In this document: piece after piece, positions 6,632 through 16,359 of the stretch | How positions within the stretch are numbered: position 1 is the first letter of the stretch | Layout of the letters: the number at the start of each line of letters is the position of its first letter | NCBI GenBank assembly: GCA_030650275.1 | Contig: JAUSEK010000014.1 | Coordinates: forward strand, 1-41,934 | Reading direction: 5' to 3' | DNA: 41,934 nt | Source: Candidatus Omnitrophota bacterium | GTDB taxonomy: Bacteria; Omnitrophota; Gorgyraeia; Zapsychrales; Fredricksoniimonadaceae | Notes under the pieces: generated by a model | The model's database searches: none | The model's input: the letters and a program-made list of their open reading frames with translations, nothing else | Told to the model about the DNA's origin: nothing | Program-made: the position numbers and the translations under genes

Positions 6632-8630
6632 AAATAACCCGGTCGTTGCCGCCGTCGATGGGGATCTGCGCGCCGGTGGTTTTAGCGAACACCTCACCCG
6701 CCAAAGCGCAAACCAGAACGGCAACGTCTTTTGAGGTGATCTCCACTTTCAAAAGGTTATTGGTTTTATACTCTTCAACGGAAAGCCCGTAACTCTTCGC
6801 CCGTTGCTTCAGGACATCCTTCGTCCATATCGCCGTATCAAAAACCTGATTAGGATGCACGACGTTAACGCGGATGCCTTTGGGCGCGAGTTCCAAAGCC
6901 GCCACCCGGGCCAATTGCGTTAACCCGGCCTTGGCCGCGGAATAAGCTGCCGCTCCCGGTCCCGGCGCCGCAACGTTCTTGGACCCCACCACGATCACCG
7001 ACGGGTCAATGCCGTATTCCAGATACGGCAAACAGGCCTTGAGCAAACGCTGATGGCTGGTGAGGTTGATCGCCAAACTTTTTTCCCAAATTTCCTCGTT
7101 CATGTCTGCCAATGATCCGCTCGGCGGAAAGGTGCCGGCGTTGGACACGATGATATCCAAGCCCCCGAATTGCCCGACGCCCTGTTCAACGCCGCGAATG
7201 AGCGCTTGAGTATCAGTAACGTCGCAAACAATACCCAAGACATCGGGTGAAGTGAATTGACCGGCGATCTCCCGGCGCATATCCAGCGCAACCACATGCG
7301 CGCCCTGGGCCACGAGCGTCTCCACACAGGCCCTGCCAATGCCGCTTGATGCCCCGGTCACTAAAGCGACCTTGCCCTGCAGCGGTAATGCCCCAGATGC
7401 CTTTCCGCCGGAGGCGGATCCGCCTTTGGCGGACGCTAATTTGGCCTGTTCCAATTCCCAATATTCCATTTCAAAAATATCCTGTTCGGACAAAACCTTC
7501 CATCCGCCCATGCCTTGGGCCCATTGGATGGCCTCGACGGTATGGTCCACGATATCAGAAACAATGTCCGCTTCCGCCCTGCAACGGCCGAACGCAACCA
7601 GCCCTTGTCCGGGCCATACAGCCCAACGCGGCGCCGGGTCCAGAGAAGTCAGCTTTCCATTAGTGTTACGATCAAAATACGCGTGATAATTGCGGACATA
7701 TTCCGTCACACTTTTCCGCGGGTCTTGACCGACGATCACAGGAATGGGTTTCGTGCGGATGACATGGTCCGGGGTCAGTGTTCCCCTTGAAGCAATGGCA
7801 GTGACATTGGACAGGCCGGCAAAACCCAGGGAGCGCGGATCATTTTTTAAACGGGCCATCACAGCCCTGCCCTGCGCTTTGGAAACCGCCTGACGCAAAC
7901 GGACCAAAGCAGCCAGATCAACAGCGGGCTTTTGATGATGGACGGCGACCTTGATCTTCTGTTTGCGGATATAGTTTTCGGCCTTGCTGACAAGCAGGAT
8001 CATGCGTTCATAACTGACCTTGGCATCATCCGCGAAGGTGAATATGCCGTGATTCAGCAGAACAATGCCTTCGCATGTTTTCCAATCAAGGCCCCGGGTC
8101 ATTTCATAGACCTTGCGGGCCAAAATAAAACCCGGCATCACATACGGCACGACCAAAACACGTTTGCCGTAAAGTTCTTCAATGCGCCTGCGGCCATGGG
8201 GTGTATTGGTGATGGCCGCCACCGCGTCGGCGTGGGTATGGTCCACGAACCTGTGCGGGATGATGGCGTGCAAAATGGCTTCCACCGACGGGTTGGGCGC
8301 GTTGGGGTCCAGCATGGCCGCACGCTGTTCGCGCACCATCTGCGTATCTGTCAAACGCTTCATGGCTGCCATGCGTTTGAGCACATCCATTTTGACCGCG
8401 GCAAAGCCCTGCGTCTCAATGGCGGCCAGGTCCCAGCCGCTGGCCTTGATATACAAAACATCTTGGGTCACGCCGAAGAAATCCTTAACCAGCGCTTTGA
8501 CCGATGTATTGCCCCCGCCGTGCAGGACCAGGGACGGTTCTTGGCCTAAAAGCCGCGACGTATAAACCCGCAACTTCAACAGGTCATGGCCGCAGGCCTT
8601 CGCTTCCTTTTTATTCCACAGGCTTTTCAT
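6630..8630 (-). CDS. Bifunctional class II aldolase/short-chain dehydrogenase
   Basis: A two-domain sugar-metabolism enzyme like rhamnulose-1-phosphate aldolase/lactaldehyde dehydrogenase (YuxG/RhaD type). The N-terminal class II aldolase domain (about 1-395) has LHGGGNTSVK and the probable metal ligands DHTHADA. The C-terminal SDR domain (about 412-666) has the nucleotide motif TGASSGIG, SNAG, the catalytic serine in VVGSKN, and YSAAK with Tyr and Lys. The expected chemistry is retro-aldol cleavage of a sugar phosphate followed by NAD-linked oxidation; the exact substrate is not readable. The linker (about 400-409) is encoded by a palindromic repeat also found at 28456. It lies 36 nt after the helicase/transglutaminase frame, so it may be the last gene of that operon. 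Confidence 0.85.
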   Translation of the reverse strand: MKSLWNKKEAKACGHDLLKLRVYTSRLLGQEPSLVLHGGGNTSVKALVKDFFGVTQDVLYIKASGWDLAAIETQGFAAVKMDVLKRMAAMKRLTDTQMVREQRAAMLDPNAPNPSVEAILHAIIPHRFVDHTHADAVAAITNTPHGRRRIEELYGKRVLVVPYVMPGFILARKVYEMTRGLDWKTCEGIVLLNHGIFTFADDAKVSYERMILLVSKAENYIRKQKIKVAVHHQKPAVDLAALVRLRQAVSKAQGRAVMARLKNDPRSLGFAGLSNVTAIASRGTLTPDHVIRTKPIPVIVGQDPRKSVTEYVRNYHAYFDRNTNGKLTSLDPAPRWAVWPGQGLVAFGRCRAEADIVSDIVDHTVEAIQWAQGMGGWKVLSEQDIFEMEYWELEQAKLASAKGGSASGGKASGALPLQGKVALVTGASSGIGRACVETLVAQGAHVVALDMRREIAGQFTSPDVLGIVCDVTDTQALIRGVEQGVGQFGGLDIIVSNAGTFPPSGSLADMNEEIWEKSLAINLTSHQRLLKACLPYLEYGIDPSVIVVGSKNVAAPGPGAAAYSAAKAGLTQLARVAALELAPKGIRVNVVHPNQVFDTAIWTKDVLKQRAKSYGLSVEEYKTNNLLKVEITSKDVAVLVCALAGEVFAKTTGAQIPIDGGNDRVI
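7404..7433 (-). repeat. In-frame palindromic repeat, copy 1 (encodes SAKGGSASGG)
   Basis: Thirty bases form two adjacent hairpins, TCCGCC-AAA-GGCGGA and TCCGCC-TCC-GGCGGA, inside the aldolase/SDR gene exactly between its two domains. They add ten small flexible residues. Copy 2 at 28456-28485 matches at 26 of 30 positions and is read in the same frame. Confidence 0.8.
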
Positions 8631-8645
8631 ACGATTTTCTCGTAC

Positions 8646-8666
8646 AGACGCAGCATTGCTGCGTCT
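8646..8666. repeat. Palindromic hairpin directly after a stop codon
   Basis: AGACGCAGC and GCTGCGTCT form a nine-pair perfect stem with a 3-nt loop. It begins next to the stop codon (8667-8669) of the helicase/transglutaminase frame and fills most of the 36-nt gap before the aldolase gene. No T-tract follows. The GTA...GAGACGC-like flanks resemble a class of palindromic repeats widespread in bacteria. A terminator or mRNA-stabilising role is possible. Confidence 0.7.
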
Positions 8667-11600
8667 CTATTGCTTTTTGATCCAATCTTTGACTTCGGGG
8701 CTGGCCTGGGACTTTGCCTTTAAAACAATATACTGGTCGTTCTTTTTGTACAATTCGTTGCGGAATGTTTTGATCTCGCCGTAGCGTTGGGGTGGTACCC
8801 TGGCCCTTTTCATGCGCGTCAGGTTGTTGACGACAACGGTTTGTCCGTCCTTGCGGTAATCGGCGCTGACGTCCATGAAATCAACGCCCAGCTGGTAATC
8901 CTGCGGCACAAAATTCACCTGATACCCCTCGGGAACGTGATACGTGTTGGTATTCTTAACGAGGGTATTGGACGCGACAAAGATCGGATAGACCCGTTTT
9001 TGTTCGGCAAAATCCGGAACGTCGCTCTGGTCGCTCTCCTTTAAAAGGATCATGTCATTGGCCACGGGATAGGCGTTGGGCGCGATGTATTTCAGGTTAA
9101 AATGGACAGGGCCGTAACGGTCCTCCAGGCCCTTGACCTCCCTTTTGATCATGGTGCCGCCCTGGGTGAAAGAGGCCTCCAGGTGCTCAAAAAACTTGTC
9201 CTTATTCTGGTCGGTGGTGGAGGCCCAGGTCTCGCGGAAGGATTGTGACCCTTCCAGAGACATCCGGACCCTGACATCAAAAGTCGCGGAACCGTCGGGA
9301 TGGACGGTGATATCGCTGGTGCTGACGATCGCGTTGTCCTCTTCTTTGGACACCGGCATGTTGTCAAAACGATACCCTTGTTCTTCAATGACCAAAAGGT
9401 GGGCGCGGTCATAGGCGCTTGGGCCTTGCCCGAAATCAAAACCCTTGGCCTGCGGGTCCACGAAATAATGCCCGTCGTCCATCAAAATTTCCAGAATGAC
9501 GTGTTCAAACACCGACGGGTTAGGCAGGCCGCTTTGCGGATCGCCGCTAAACTCATTGGCAAACAGGCAAATGCGGGAACTGATGCCCACCAATTGGAGC
9601 ATGTACCGGGCCAGAAGCGAAAGGTCCTTGCAATCGCCGTAACGGTCCTTAAAGACCTCATTGGTCGGGTGCGGTTCAACGGTGTGGTCGCCGAAATTCA
9701 TGGCCACGTAACGGAAATTGTCCTGGATGAATTCTAGGATGGCGCGCGCTTTTTCTTTCTGTGGGACCTTGTCCCTGGTCAACTCCAGCGCCTTGACCGT
9801 GATCTCCGGGTCAGCCACGGTGTTCTTTACGATCAAAGCGCGATACCAGTCCGCCACCGCCTTCCAATCAGGAATGGAAGATAAAAACAAGCGGCCCCTG
9901 ACCTCGTCGGCTGGAGGCATCAATTCCTCATCTTCAACGTAACCGGTCTCCTGATACGAAAAAACATATTTGACCAAACCGTCTTTTTTTGTGATCTGCG
10001 GCTGATCCTTGCTGTTCACGGCTTTAAAAACGATGGTCTTGTCCTGGGGAACGATATACGTATACCGCGCCGATTTGGTGGGGATGACCGACACAGGCAC
10101 TTCGTCCCAAAATTGGCCGGGGATCTCTTTGCGGGAGATCTTGGTCTTGACCATCACGTCAATGATGCTGCCGATGTTGACCTGGGGGATGGTGACCACC
10201 TTGACGCGCATATCGGAATACAGGGGCGCCTGGTCATAGACCTGAAGGTCCTGGATATTGGTGGCGGGAAGCCTTTTGCCTTCCGGCGTTTCAACAAAGG
10301 CCTGGACGTCAACGATCTCCTCGCGGGCCTTATTGTAGGTGATGGGCCATTCCCCCAGCTCCTTGGCCGCTTCTTTCTGGATCTTCACCCTGGCGTGATA
10401 CGTTTCCGTGAATGACCAGTCAGGGTTGATCGTCGTCTCATATTCGCTCAAAAGCGCGATATAGGGTTTGTCCGCGTGCTGGCCTTCCCAGGTCTTGGAG
10501 AATTCCACCTGGGTCTCGGCTTTGGCCAGGGCCTTGGCCACTTCCTGCGCCGGGGGCCCGGCGTAAACAAAGGAAGAAAAAATAAAAAATAAAAAAAATG
10601 AAAGAACGGCCTTAGTTTGGATCCTGGCTTTGTGAAAGTCCACGACGCGCGAATCCAAAAGGACATGACGCAATGCCAGCGGCTGTTTAAGGACAATCCC
10701 CTCCAGCGTGGTGCAGCGGCTTAGCGCCACATACAATTGACCGTGGGCAAAGGTGCCATAGCCGATGTCAATGATGACCTTGGAAAACGTCTGGCCTTGG
10801 GATTTGTGGATGGTCACGGCCCAGGCCAGTTTCAGGGGATACTGGGTGAAATGGCCGATGACCTTGGACGCCAACGCCTGGGCGTCCTCGTTGAAATAAT
10901 ACTGGCTGATCTCCCAGGTGTATTGCTTGACGTCCACCTCGGTCCCGTTTTCCAGGCGGACGATGATGACATCTTCCCCTCCCGGTTCCGGGCGGATGGC
11001 TTTGATGACCCCCAAAGACCCATTGACCCAGCGTTTTTCAGGATCATTGTTCAAAAGCATGATCTGCGCGCCGGGCTTTAATTCCAGAATGTCCGCGGTG
11101 GGCAAGGACTTGCGTTCAAATTCTCCGGCAATGGCGCCGTGGTAGACGCGGGCACGGCCGTCGAGACCTTTGAGGCGCTCCCCGTTGATCCGCTCGGCCA
11201 ACGCATTGGTGGAAGTCAAAGAAATATAAAAATCGCCGGGCGCGAAAACTTTTACGGCATTAACGCGGGTATTGAGCGCGCTCAAATGATGACGTTCCAG
11301 CGTATCGGTGCGCACCGCGTTGAGCAAATGGATGAAGCCCTCGTCGGTTTGCCGGTAGATCTTGCTCAACTCAAGGACGTCAAAATCCAGGTCCTCTAGG
11401 ACCTTGGCGGAAAAAAAGAATGGGGTCGGATAAACGGTCTTGAAAATGTCTTCTTCCCCGCGGGTCACCACCGGCGGCAGTTGGAACAAGTCGCCGAAAA
11501 ATATCATCTGCACGCCGCCGAACGGCTTATCTGTTTCAGGCCCGTAAAGACGCAAAAAAGCGTCCACGCAGTCCAGAAGGTCGGCGCGCACCATGGAGAT

Positions 11601-11921
11601 CTCATCAATGATAACGGCTTGCAATTTGCGGTACATGTCACGTTTCTTGCGGCGCACATGCAGGTCCGCTATCGCTTGCGGAGTGATGTCGGAACGGAAT
11701 TGAAAAAAGGAATGGATGGTCTGGCCTTTGACGTTGATGGCGGCAACGCCGGTCGGCGCCAAAACAACGACGTTCTTTTCGGTGCGGTGGCGGAAATATT
11801 GCAGCAGCGTGGATTTTCCGGTGCCGGCCTTGCCGGTGACGAACACATGCCTGGACGTATTTTCCAGCGCGTCAAAAGCCGCGGCAAATTCTTCGCTAAA
11901 ATCTAATTCCGCAAAATTCAT
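8667..11921 (-). CDS. PIF1/RecD-like helicase joined in frame to a DUF3857/transglutaminase protein
   Basis: One open frame of 1084 residues containing two proteins that normally stand apart. Residues 1 to about 430 are an SF1 DNA helicase: GKAGTGKS (30-37), DEIS (106-109), GDLFQLPP, and the C-terminal IHKSQGQTF and YVALSRC motifs. Residues about 455-1084 match exported DUF3857 plus transglutaminase-core proteins, with a probable catalytic triad Cys764 (YGDCKD), His807 and Asp822. At the joint (about 428-454) is a textbook signal peptide: basic residues, a Phe/Leu-rich core, and VYA before Gly455. A GTG at 10643 could start a separate exported protein. Otherwise this is a membrane-anchored fusion, or a lost stop from an indel near the T-rich stretch. 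The ATG overlaps the menD stop (ATGA), so it belongs to the trp-men operon. Confidence 0.75.
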   Translation of the reverse strand: MNFAELDFSEEFAAAFDALENTSRHVFVTGKAGTGKSTLLQYFRHRTEKNVVVLAPTGVAAINVKGQTIHSFFQFRSDITPQAIADLHVRRKKRDMYRKLQAVIIDEISMVRADLLDCVDAFLRLYGPETDKPFGGVQMIFFGDLFQLPPVVTRGEEDIFKTVYPTPFFFSAKVLEDLDFDVLELSKIYRQTDEGFIHLLNAVRTDTLERHHLSALNTRVNAVKVFAPGDFYISLTSTNALAERINGERLKGLDGRARVYHGAIAGEFERKSLPTADILELKPGAQIMLLNNDPEKRWVNGSLGVIKAIRPEPGGEDVIIVRLENGTEVDVKQYTWEISQYYFNEDAQALASKVIGHFTQYPLKLAWAVTIHKSQGQTFSKVIIDIGYGTFAHGQLYVALSRCTTLEGIVLKQPLALRHVLLDSRVVDFHKARIQTKAVLSFFLFFIFSSFVYAGPPAQEVAKALAKAETQVEFSKTWEGQHADKPYIALLSEYETTINPDWSFTETYHARVKIQKEAAKELGEWPITYNKAREEIVDVQAFVETPEGKRLPATNIQDLQVYDQAPLYSDMRVKVVTIPQVNIGSIIDVMVKTKISRKEIPGQFWDEVPVSVIPTKSARYTYIVPQDKTIVFKAVNSKDQPQITKKDGLVKYVFSYQETGYVEDEELMPPADEVRGRLFLSSIPDWKAVADWYRALIVKNTVADPEITVKALELTRDKVPQKEKARAILEFIQDNFRYVAMNFGDHTVEPHPTNEVFKDRYGDCKDLSLLARYMLQLVGISSRICLFANEFSGDPQSGLPNPSVFEHVILEILMDDGHYFVDPQAKGFDFGQGPSAYDRAHLLVIEEQGYRFDNMPVSKEEDNAIVSTSDITVHPDGSATFDVRVRMSLEGSQSFRETWASTTDQNKDKFFEHLEASFTQGGTMIKREVKGLEDRYGPVHFNLKYIAPNAYPVANDMILLKESDQSDVPDFAEQKRVYPIFVASNTLVKNTNTYHVPEGYQVNFVPQDYQLGVDFMDVSADYRKDGQTVVVNNLTRMKRARVPPQRYGEIKTFRNELYKKNDQYIVLKAKSQASPEVKDWIKKQ
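10560..10643 (-). other. Internal GTG start and signal peptide for the transglutaminase part
   Basis: The GTG at 10641-10643 is the first plausible internal start. It would give an N-terminus of about ten residues with His, Lys, Arg and Lys, then the hydrophobic AVLSFFLFFIFSSFVYA and a small-residue cleavage site. There is no ATG in this stretch and only a weak ribosome binding site. The helicase would then need its own stop, which is not seen in this frame. Confidence 0.5.
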
Positions 11922-13666
11922 AAAGGTACCTGTTGTAAAAGCTTATGGACCTTGACATTTTCCGCGCGGTCCGACGGGACCTCAATGATCGTTGAATTTC
12001 TTCCTCTGACCGCCTTGGTATAAGCCGTCAGGAAATCCTTTGGGGTCGAGGCCTTGGCGTATTCAAGCGCGAACATGCGGGCGGCCTCCGGGAAATCCAC
12101 GCCGTGAGGGGTGGCGAAGAACTGCTCAAAGACATCTTCAAATTGGGCGATGGGCAAAAAAGAAAAAATGCCCCCTCCTCTGTTATTGAGGATGACGACC
12201 GTCACCGGGTATGGCGAATCCTTGAGCATGGCCAGGGAATTCAAATCGTGCAAGGCGGCCAAATCGCCGATCATCAGCGTGACCGGCGCTTTTAACCCTT
12301 GCGCAAAACCGCAGGCAGAGGCGATGGTACCGTCAATGCCGCTGGCCCCGCGGTTGCCGTTGATATGCACGCTATGGCCGTCAATGGCCGCGTAAAAATC
12401 CATGTCCCTGACCGGCATGCTGTTGGCCAAAAACAACCCGTGCTCCGCCGGAATGGCGCGCGATACCAGCCGCGCGGCCAGCGGTTCATTCAAATGCCCG
12501 TCTTCCCTTAAAAACCGGTCAATGAACACATCCGTGGTTTGATCGGCCCGGCCCAATGCTTTCAATAACGCCGATGCCCTGCGCTTCTTGACCAACGGCA
12601 TAACGGCATCCACAAAAACGCCGACAGACGCGTGGATGCGCCGCGTCACCTGATGGGACGGATCATTACGCAAAGAATGGTTGATGACTGTCACGTAAGA
12701 CATATTTTTGTGCTGCGCCACCCATTCATAATAACGTTTGGACGTCATCCGCCCGCCCAAATGAATGATGCCGTCGGTCCTCTTAAGCCAACGCTGTATT
12801 TTAGAGGACAACAATAAATGGTCAAAATAATGGATGACATGCCTATCGCTACAGCCCAGACGCAAGCCGCTGGAAATATCCGCAACGATCGGCCAACCCA
12901 ATTTGGTGGCCAATTTCAGCGCGGCCTGTTGGTCGCTTTCCCCGCTGACCTTCCCGATGACGATGAGGCCGTTCTTGATCGCGTTAATATTTTTGACAAC
13001 GGCATCCATGTCATTGATCGCCGCCACAGCCCCAGGATGATAAGTCGTATAGGCCTGATCCGATCTCGCCCAGGTGTTCAATCCCGCTGACAAGCGCCTG
13101 ATGTCTGTCCTGTCGGCGACAGGCGCCAACGGTTCACGGAACATGCAATTGATATGAACAACACCCGGCGTTGCCGCAACGGCCTGATAAACCGCCTGGT
13201 CAATGGTTGTCAAAACATAGGCAGGATCGATCTCGGCATCAGGACAAGGCATGTCCATGGACCATTTGGCATAAGGACCGAAGATCTTGACCTGATCAAT
13301 GGTCTGTACCGCGCCGGTCTGTCTTAATTCCGGCGGACGGTCCGCGGTCAAAACGATCAAAGGGAGTTTTTTCTTGGAGGCCTCGATCACAGCGGGCAGG
13401 ACATTGGCCACCGCGGTGCCCGACGTGCAGATCAGAACAACGGGTTTCTTTGCCCCCGCGGCATAGCCCAAGGCATGGAATGCCAGTCCCCGCTCGTCAA
13501 AATGAACGAACGGTTTTGCTTTCGGATTTCTGGCAACGGCAACGCTTAAAGGGGCGGGACGCGAACCCGGGGCCAGACAGAAATATTCCACCCCACAGCG
13601 CGTCAATTCTTCAATGATGAGCGCGCCCCACCAATGATTGATATTAGGTATTTTCTTAAAGTCCAT
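11918..13666 (-). CDS. menD: 2-Succinyl-5-enolpyruvyl-6-hydroxy-3-cyclohexene-1-carboxylate synthase
   Basis: MenD is a thiamine-diphosphate enzyme of menaquinone synthesis that joins isochorismate with 2-oxoglutarate. The N-terminus shows APGSRPAPL, and the glutamate segment FHFDERG-like (VHFDERGLAFHALG) is present. The C-terminal domain has the cofactor motif GDLAALHDLNSL followed by LNNRGGGIF. Length (582) is usual. The ATG shares one base with the menF stop (TGATG), and the stop overlaps the helicase start by four bases, so translation is probably coupled. It acts in the cytoplasm, next after MenF. Confidence 0.93.
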   Translation of the reverse strand: MDFKKIPNINHWWGALIIEELTRCGVEYFCLAPGSRPAPLSVAVARNPKAKPFVHFDERGLAFHALGYAAGAKKPVVLICTSGTAVANVLPAVIEASKKKLPLIVLTADRPPELRQTGAVQTIDQVKIFGPYAKWSMDMPCPDAEIDPAYVLTTIDQAVYQAVAATPGVVHINCMFREPLAPVADRTDIRRLSAGLNTWARSDQAYTTYHPGAVAAINDMDAVVKNINAIKNGLIVIGKVSGESDQQAALKLATKLGWPIVADISSGLRLGCSDRHVIHYFDHLLLSSKIQRWLKRTDGIIHLGGRMTSKRYYEWVAQHKNMSYVTVINHSLRNDPSHQVTRRIHASVGVFVDAVMPLVKKRRASALLKALGRADQTTDVFIDRFLREDGHLNEPLAARLVSRAIPAEHGLFLANSMPVRDMDFYAAIDGHSVHINGNRGASGIDGTIASACGFAQGLKAPVTLMIGDLAALHDLNSLAMLKDSPYPVTVVILNNRGGGIFSFLPIAQFEDVFEQFFATPHGVDFPEAARMFALEYAKASTPKDFLTAYTKAVRGRNSTIIEVPSDRAENVKVHKLLQQVPL

Positions 13667-15003
13667 CAGGCGATGATCTTGATGAAATTACTGATCTTGT
13701 TTTCTATTTCCTGCCATTCCGCTTTGGGCTTGGACCCTTCCACGATCCCGGCACCGGCATACACCGAGAGCTGTCTGCCGCGGACCAGGGCGGAGCGGAT
13801 GCCGACGACGAATTCCGCCCAATCCAAACCTACATAGCCCAATGGCCCGCCATACCATCCGCGGTCAAACGGCTCCAGCGCGCGGATCACAGCCATGGCC
13901 TTTTCCTTAGGCGCCCCGCCCAAAGCCGGGGTCGGATGCAGACATTGTAAGACATCTTCGTCTTTCACGCCATCCTTCAATTGTCCCTCAAATTTGGTCA
14001 ACAAATGGTGGCCATTGCCCAAACTAAGGATACCGGATCTGGCTGTGTGGTCCAAACGCCGGCACAACCCGCCCAAATTTTCCCGGATGGCTTCAACGAC
14101 CAGAGCATGCTCACGGGTATTCTTGGGCGAACGGGCCAATGCGATTTTCAAACGTCGGTCTTCCGCCGAAGTTTTTCCGCGCCGGCACGTCCCGGCCACC
14201 GCCTCGCTCAATACTCTACGGCCCTGGCGTTTGTACAAACGTTCGGGCGAAGCACCCAAAAATACCGATGGCCCAAATTGAAAACAAAAATGATAACTGT
14301 TGCGGGTGACCTTGCGCAGACGTTTGAGCATCACCCACGGGTTTAAAACGTCCATGAACGTCAGGATGGTCTTGCGGGCTAGGACCACCTTCCGGTATTT
14401 CCCGCGCTCAATGGCGGACAGGACGCTGTGGACATTCTTTTCCCATTGTTTGAAAGACGGATTGTCGCGGCGGGACACGGCTTTTAACGCGCTGTTTTTC
14501 AAAGACGCTTTCTCTTGGGAACGGTCCAGCTCCTTAATGATGCGGCCAAGGGCGACAGGACTTAAAGGTCCGACGAGATTACAGCAAAATATCATTCTGC
14601 CCCGGTCGCGAGCCAGTTCAAAACGCGGCAGGACGAAACGAAAGGATCCCGGAGTACGATCATCAAAACAAAACCCGCCGTACCATTGCAGATACGGATA
14701 CTGCGGCCTTAAATATTTTCTTAAGCCACGAAACACCGACGGGTAATTGACCCGCCCGTTCCCCCGGACGCAGGCGGCTTCGCCGATTCCGGCAATGGCG
14801 GCGCTGTCATCCTGATTGGCCCCGTAGATCTTGACCGCGTTGTCCTGGGCCGCGAGCCATGCCAGAGGGTCTATGGGTTTGATCTTGATCTCAATGCGGT
14901 AAACAGGATGGCACTGCAGGATGGTCCGCGCGCGGGATATTTCCTGCGCCATGCGGACCTTGGCTTCACGGAAGGAACAAGGACGGTTACTTTTCGCCGA
15001 CAT
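13666..15003 (-). CDS. menF: Isochorismate synthase
   Basis: A chorismate-binding enzyme converting chorismate to isochorismate, the first committed step of the classical menaquinone pathway. Visible family motifs include LGASPERLY, AVAGTCRRGK, LHPTPALGGAPKE and PFDRGWYGGPLGY, the last typical of isochorismate synthases rather than TrpE. The Mg2+ site lies in the C-terminal half; the N-terminal 150 residues are divergent. It overlaps menG by 17 bases and abuts menD. Because trpE is missing from this trp cluster, an anthranilate-synthase role was considered, but the position between menG and menD and the motifs favour MenF. Confidence 0.88.
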   Translation of the reverse strand: MSAKSNRPCSFREAKVRMAQEISRARTILQCHPVYRIEIKIKPIDPLAWLAAQDNAVKIYGANQDDSAAIAGIGEAACVRGNGRVNYPSVFRGLRKYLRPQYPYLQWYGGFCFDDRTPGSFRFVLPRFELARDRGRMIFCCNLVGPLSPVALGRIIKELDRSQEKASLKNSALKAVSRRDNPSFKQWEKNVHSVLSAIERGKYRKVVLARKTILTFMDVLNPWVMLKRLRKVTRNSYHFCFQFGPSVFLGASPERLYKRQGRRVLSEAVAGTCRRGKTSAEDRRLKIALARSPKNTREHALVVEAIRENLGGLCRRLDHTARSGILSLGNGHHLLTKFEGQLKDGVKDEDVLQCLHPTPALGGAPKEKAMAVIRALEPFDRGWYGGPLGYVGLDWAEFVVGIRSALVRGRQLSVYAGAGIVEGSKPKAEWQEIENKISNFIKIIA

Positions 15004-15706
15004 AAATGGTGGCCGCCCCTCCCATCAAGGGGTGGGCGTGAATGCGGGTAAAACCCATTTGCTTTAAGATCTTGCAAAAACGCTCCCCATACGGGAAAGA
15101 AGCAACGGTCTGGTTCAAATACCGGTAGGCCTTCCAATTGCCGGACAAAAGAAAACCGACCGCCGGCACGATCCAGTTCAGGTATACCCGATGACCCGCC
15201 CTCAAGAAAACATTGCCGGGGATGGAAAATTCCAGGACCAGAACGCGGCCGCCTTTTTTAAGGACACGGTACATTTCCATCAAACCCAAACGCAGGTCCC
15301 CGACATTGCGGATGCCGAACGCAATGGCCGCGGCGTCAAAGGTATTTTCAACAAAAGGCAGGGCCTGGGCATCGCCTTTCTGCAGAATAATCCTGTCTTT
15401 TAATCGCGCGGCTTCTACTTTCCGGTTGGCGATGGCCAGCATCTTTTCCGCCATGTCCACACCGTGCACCGTGCGGACACGAGGATAACTTTGGGCTAAA
15501 ATCATGGCCACATCCGCGGTGCCCGTGGCCAGGTCCAGAACGATCAGGCCCTCCCCCGGCGGCAAATACCGCGGCAATTGCCGGCGCCAGCGGATGTCCT
15601 GACCCAGCGACAAAACGTGGTTGAGAAAATCATACCGCGGGGAGATCGTGTCAAACATCTTCCACGATTCAGCCTTGGGGATGACCGGGTTTTTGCTATT
15701 TTCCAT
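14987..15706 (-). CDS. menG: Demethylmenaquinone methyltransferase (UbiE/MenG)
   Basis: A SAM-dependent C-methyltransferase that performs the last step of menaquinone synthesis. The SAM site is LDLATGTAD (about residues 57-65). The family motifs FGIRNV and the N-terminal MFDTISPRYDFLNHVLS are clear. Length (239) is typical. Its ATG shares one base with the trpF stop (TGATG), and its 3' end overlaps menF. It probably acts at the membrane face on the prenylated quinone. The prenyltransferase gene menA is not in the window. Confidence 0.92.
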   Translation of the reverse strand: MENSKNPVIPKAESWKMFDTISPRYDFLNHVLSLGQDIRWRRQLPRYLPPGEGLIVLDLATGTADVAMILAQSYPRVRTVHGVDMAEKMLAIANRKVEAARLKDRIILQKGDAQALPFVENTFDAAAIAFGIRNVGDLRLGLMEMYRVLKKGGRVLVLEFSIPGNVFLRAGHRVYLNWIVPAVGFLLSGNWKAYRYLNQTVASFPYGERFCKILKQMGFTRIHAHPLMGGAATIYVGEK

Positions 15707-16359
15707 CAGGACTCTTTGACATTAGGACCGCTGATGTAATTAACGATGTCAATGAACTCTTTGACCTTTTTGGGGTCCTTCTTGCCCGGATTTCCGCTTT
15801 CTTCCACCCCGCTGTTCACGTCCACGGCATAGGGTTTTAAACCATTGACCGGCTCAATGACATTCTGGCTGTTGAGCCCGCCGGAAAGGATGATGGGAAT
15901 GTTCTGGGACTTGATCTCTTTTAAAACAGTCCAGTCAAAGGTCTTGCCGGTGCCGCCGTATTCACCATCGCCGGCTGTGTCAAATAAAAAGGCGTCCACC
16001 TTATAAGGTGCCGTCACAGCGGGGTTAAAATCCGGCCCCACCCGAAAGGCCTTGATGATCTTGACCTGATAACGCCGCAGGCGATGGCAGAAATGATGGT
16101 CCTCATCGCCGTGCAACTGGACGGCGCGCAGGCCGCAATGGCCGATGATATCGCGGATGGCCCCCAGATTATTGTTCACAAAAATACCGACGGGGGTCAC
16201 AAAAGGCGGCAGGGCCTCGATGATCTTCTTGGCCTTGGCCGGTCCTATAAAACGCGGGCTTTTCTTGTAAAAAATAAAACCCAGCGCCCAAGCGCCCAAA
16301 TTCGCGCTTTTAAGCGCGTCTTCAAAACGGGTGATCCCGCAGACCTTAACGCGTACCAT
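15706..16359 (-). CDS. trpF: Phosphoribosylanthranilate isomerase
   Basis: TrpF converts phosphoribosylanthranilate to the deoxyribulose form in tryptophan synthesis. It is a single TIM barrel. The N-terminus VKVCGITR carries the catalytic cysteine (Cys7). LFDTAG carries the catalytic aspartate, and ILSGGLN and VDVNSGVE form the phosphate-binding loops. Length (217) is normal. It overlaps trpC by 14 bases in another frame and ends one base into menG, so the trp and men genes are physically one operon. Confidence 0.93.
   Translation of the reverse strand: MVRVKVCGITRFEDALKSANLGAWALGFIFYKKSPRFIGPAKAKKIIEALPPFVTPVGIFVNNNLGAIRDIIGHCGLRAVQLHGDEDHHFCHRLRRYQVKIIKAFRVGPDFNPAVTAPYKVDAFLFDTAGDGEYGGTGKTFDWTVLKEIKSQNIPIILSGGLNSQNVIEPVNGLKPYAVDVNSGVEESGNPGKKDPKKVKEFIDIVNYISGPNVKES

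Noticed and set aside
13666-15003. Possible TrpE in the trp cluster
   Set aside because: The C-terminal motifs and the position between menG and menD fit isochorismate synthase better.
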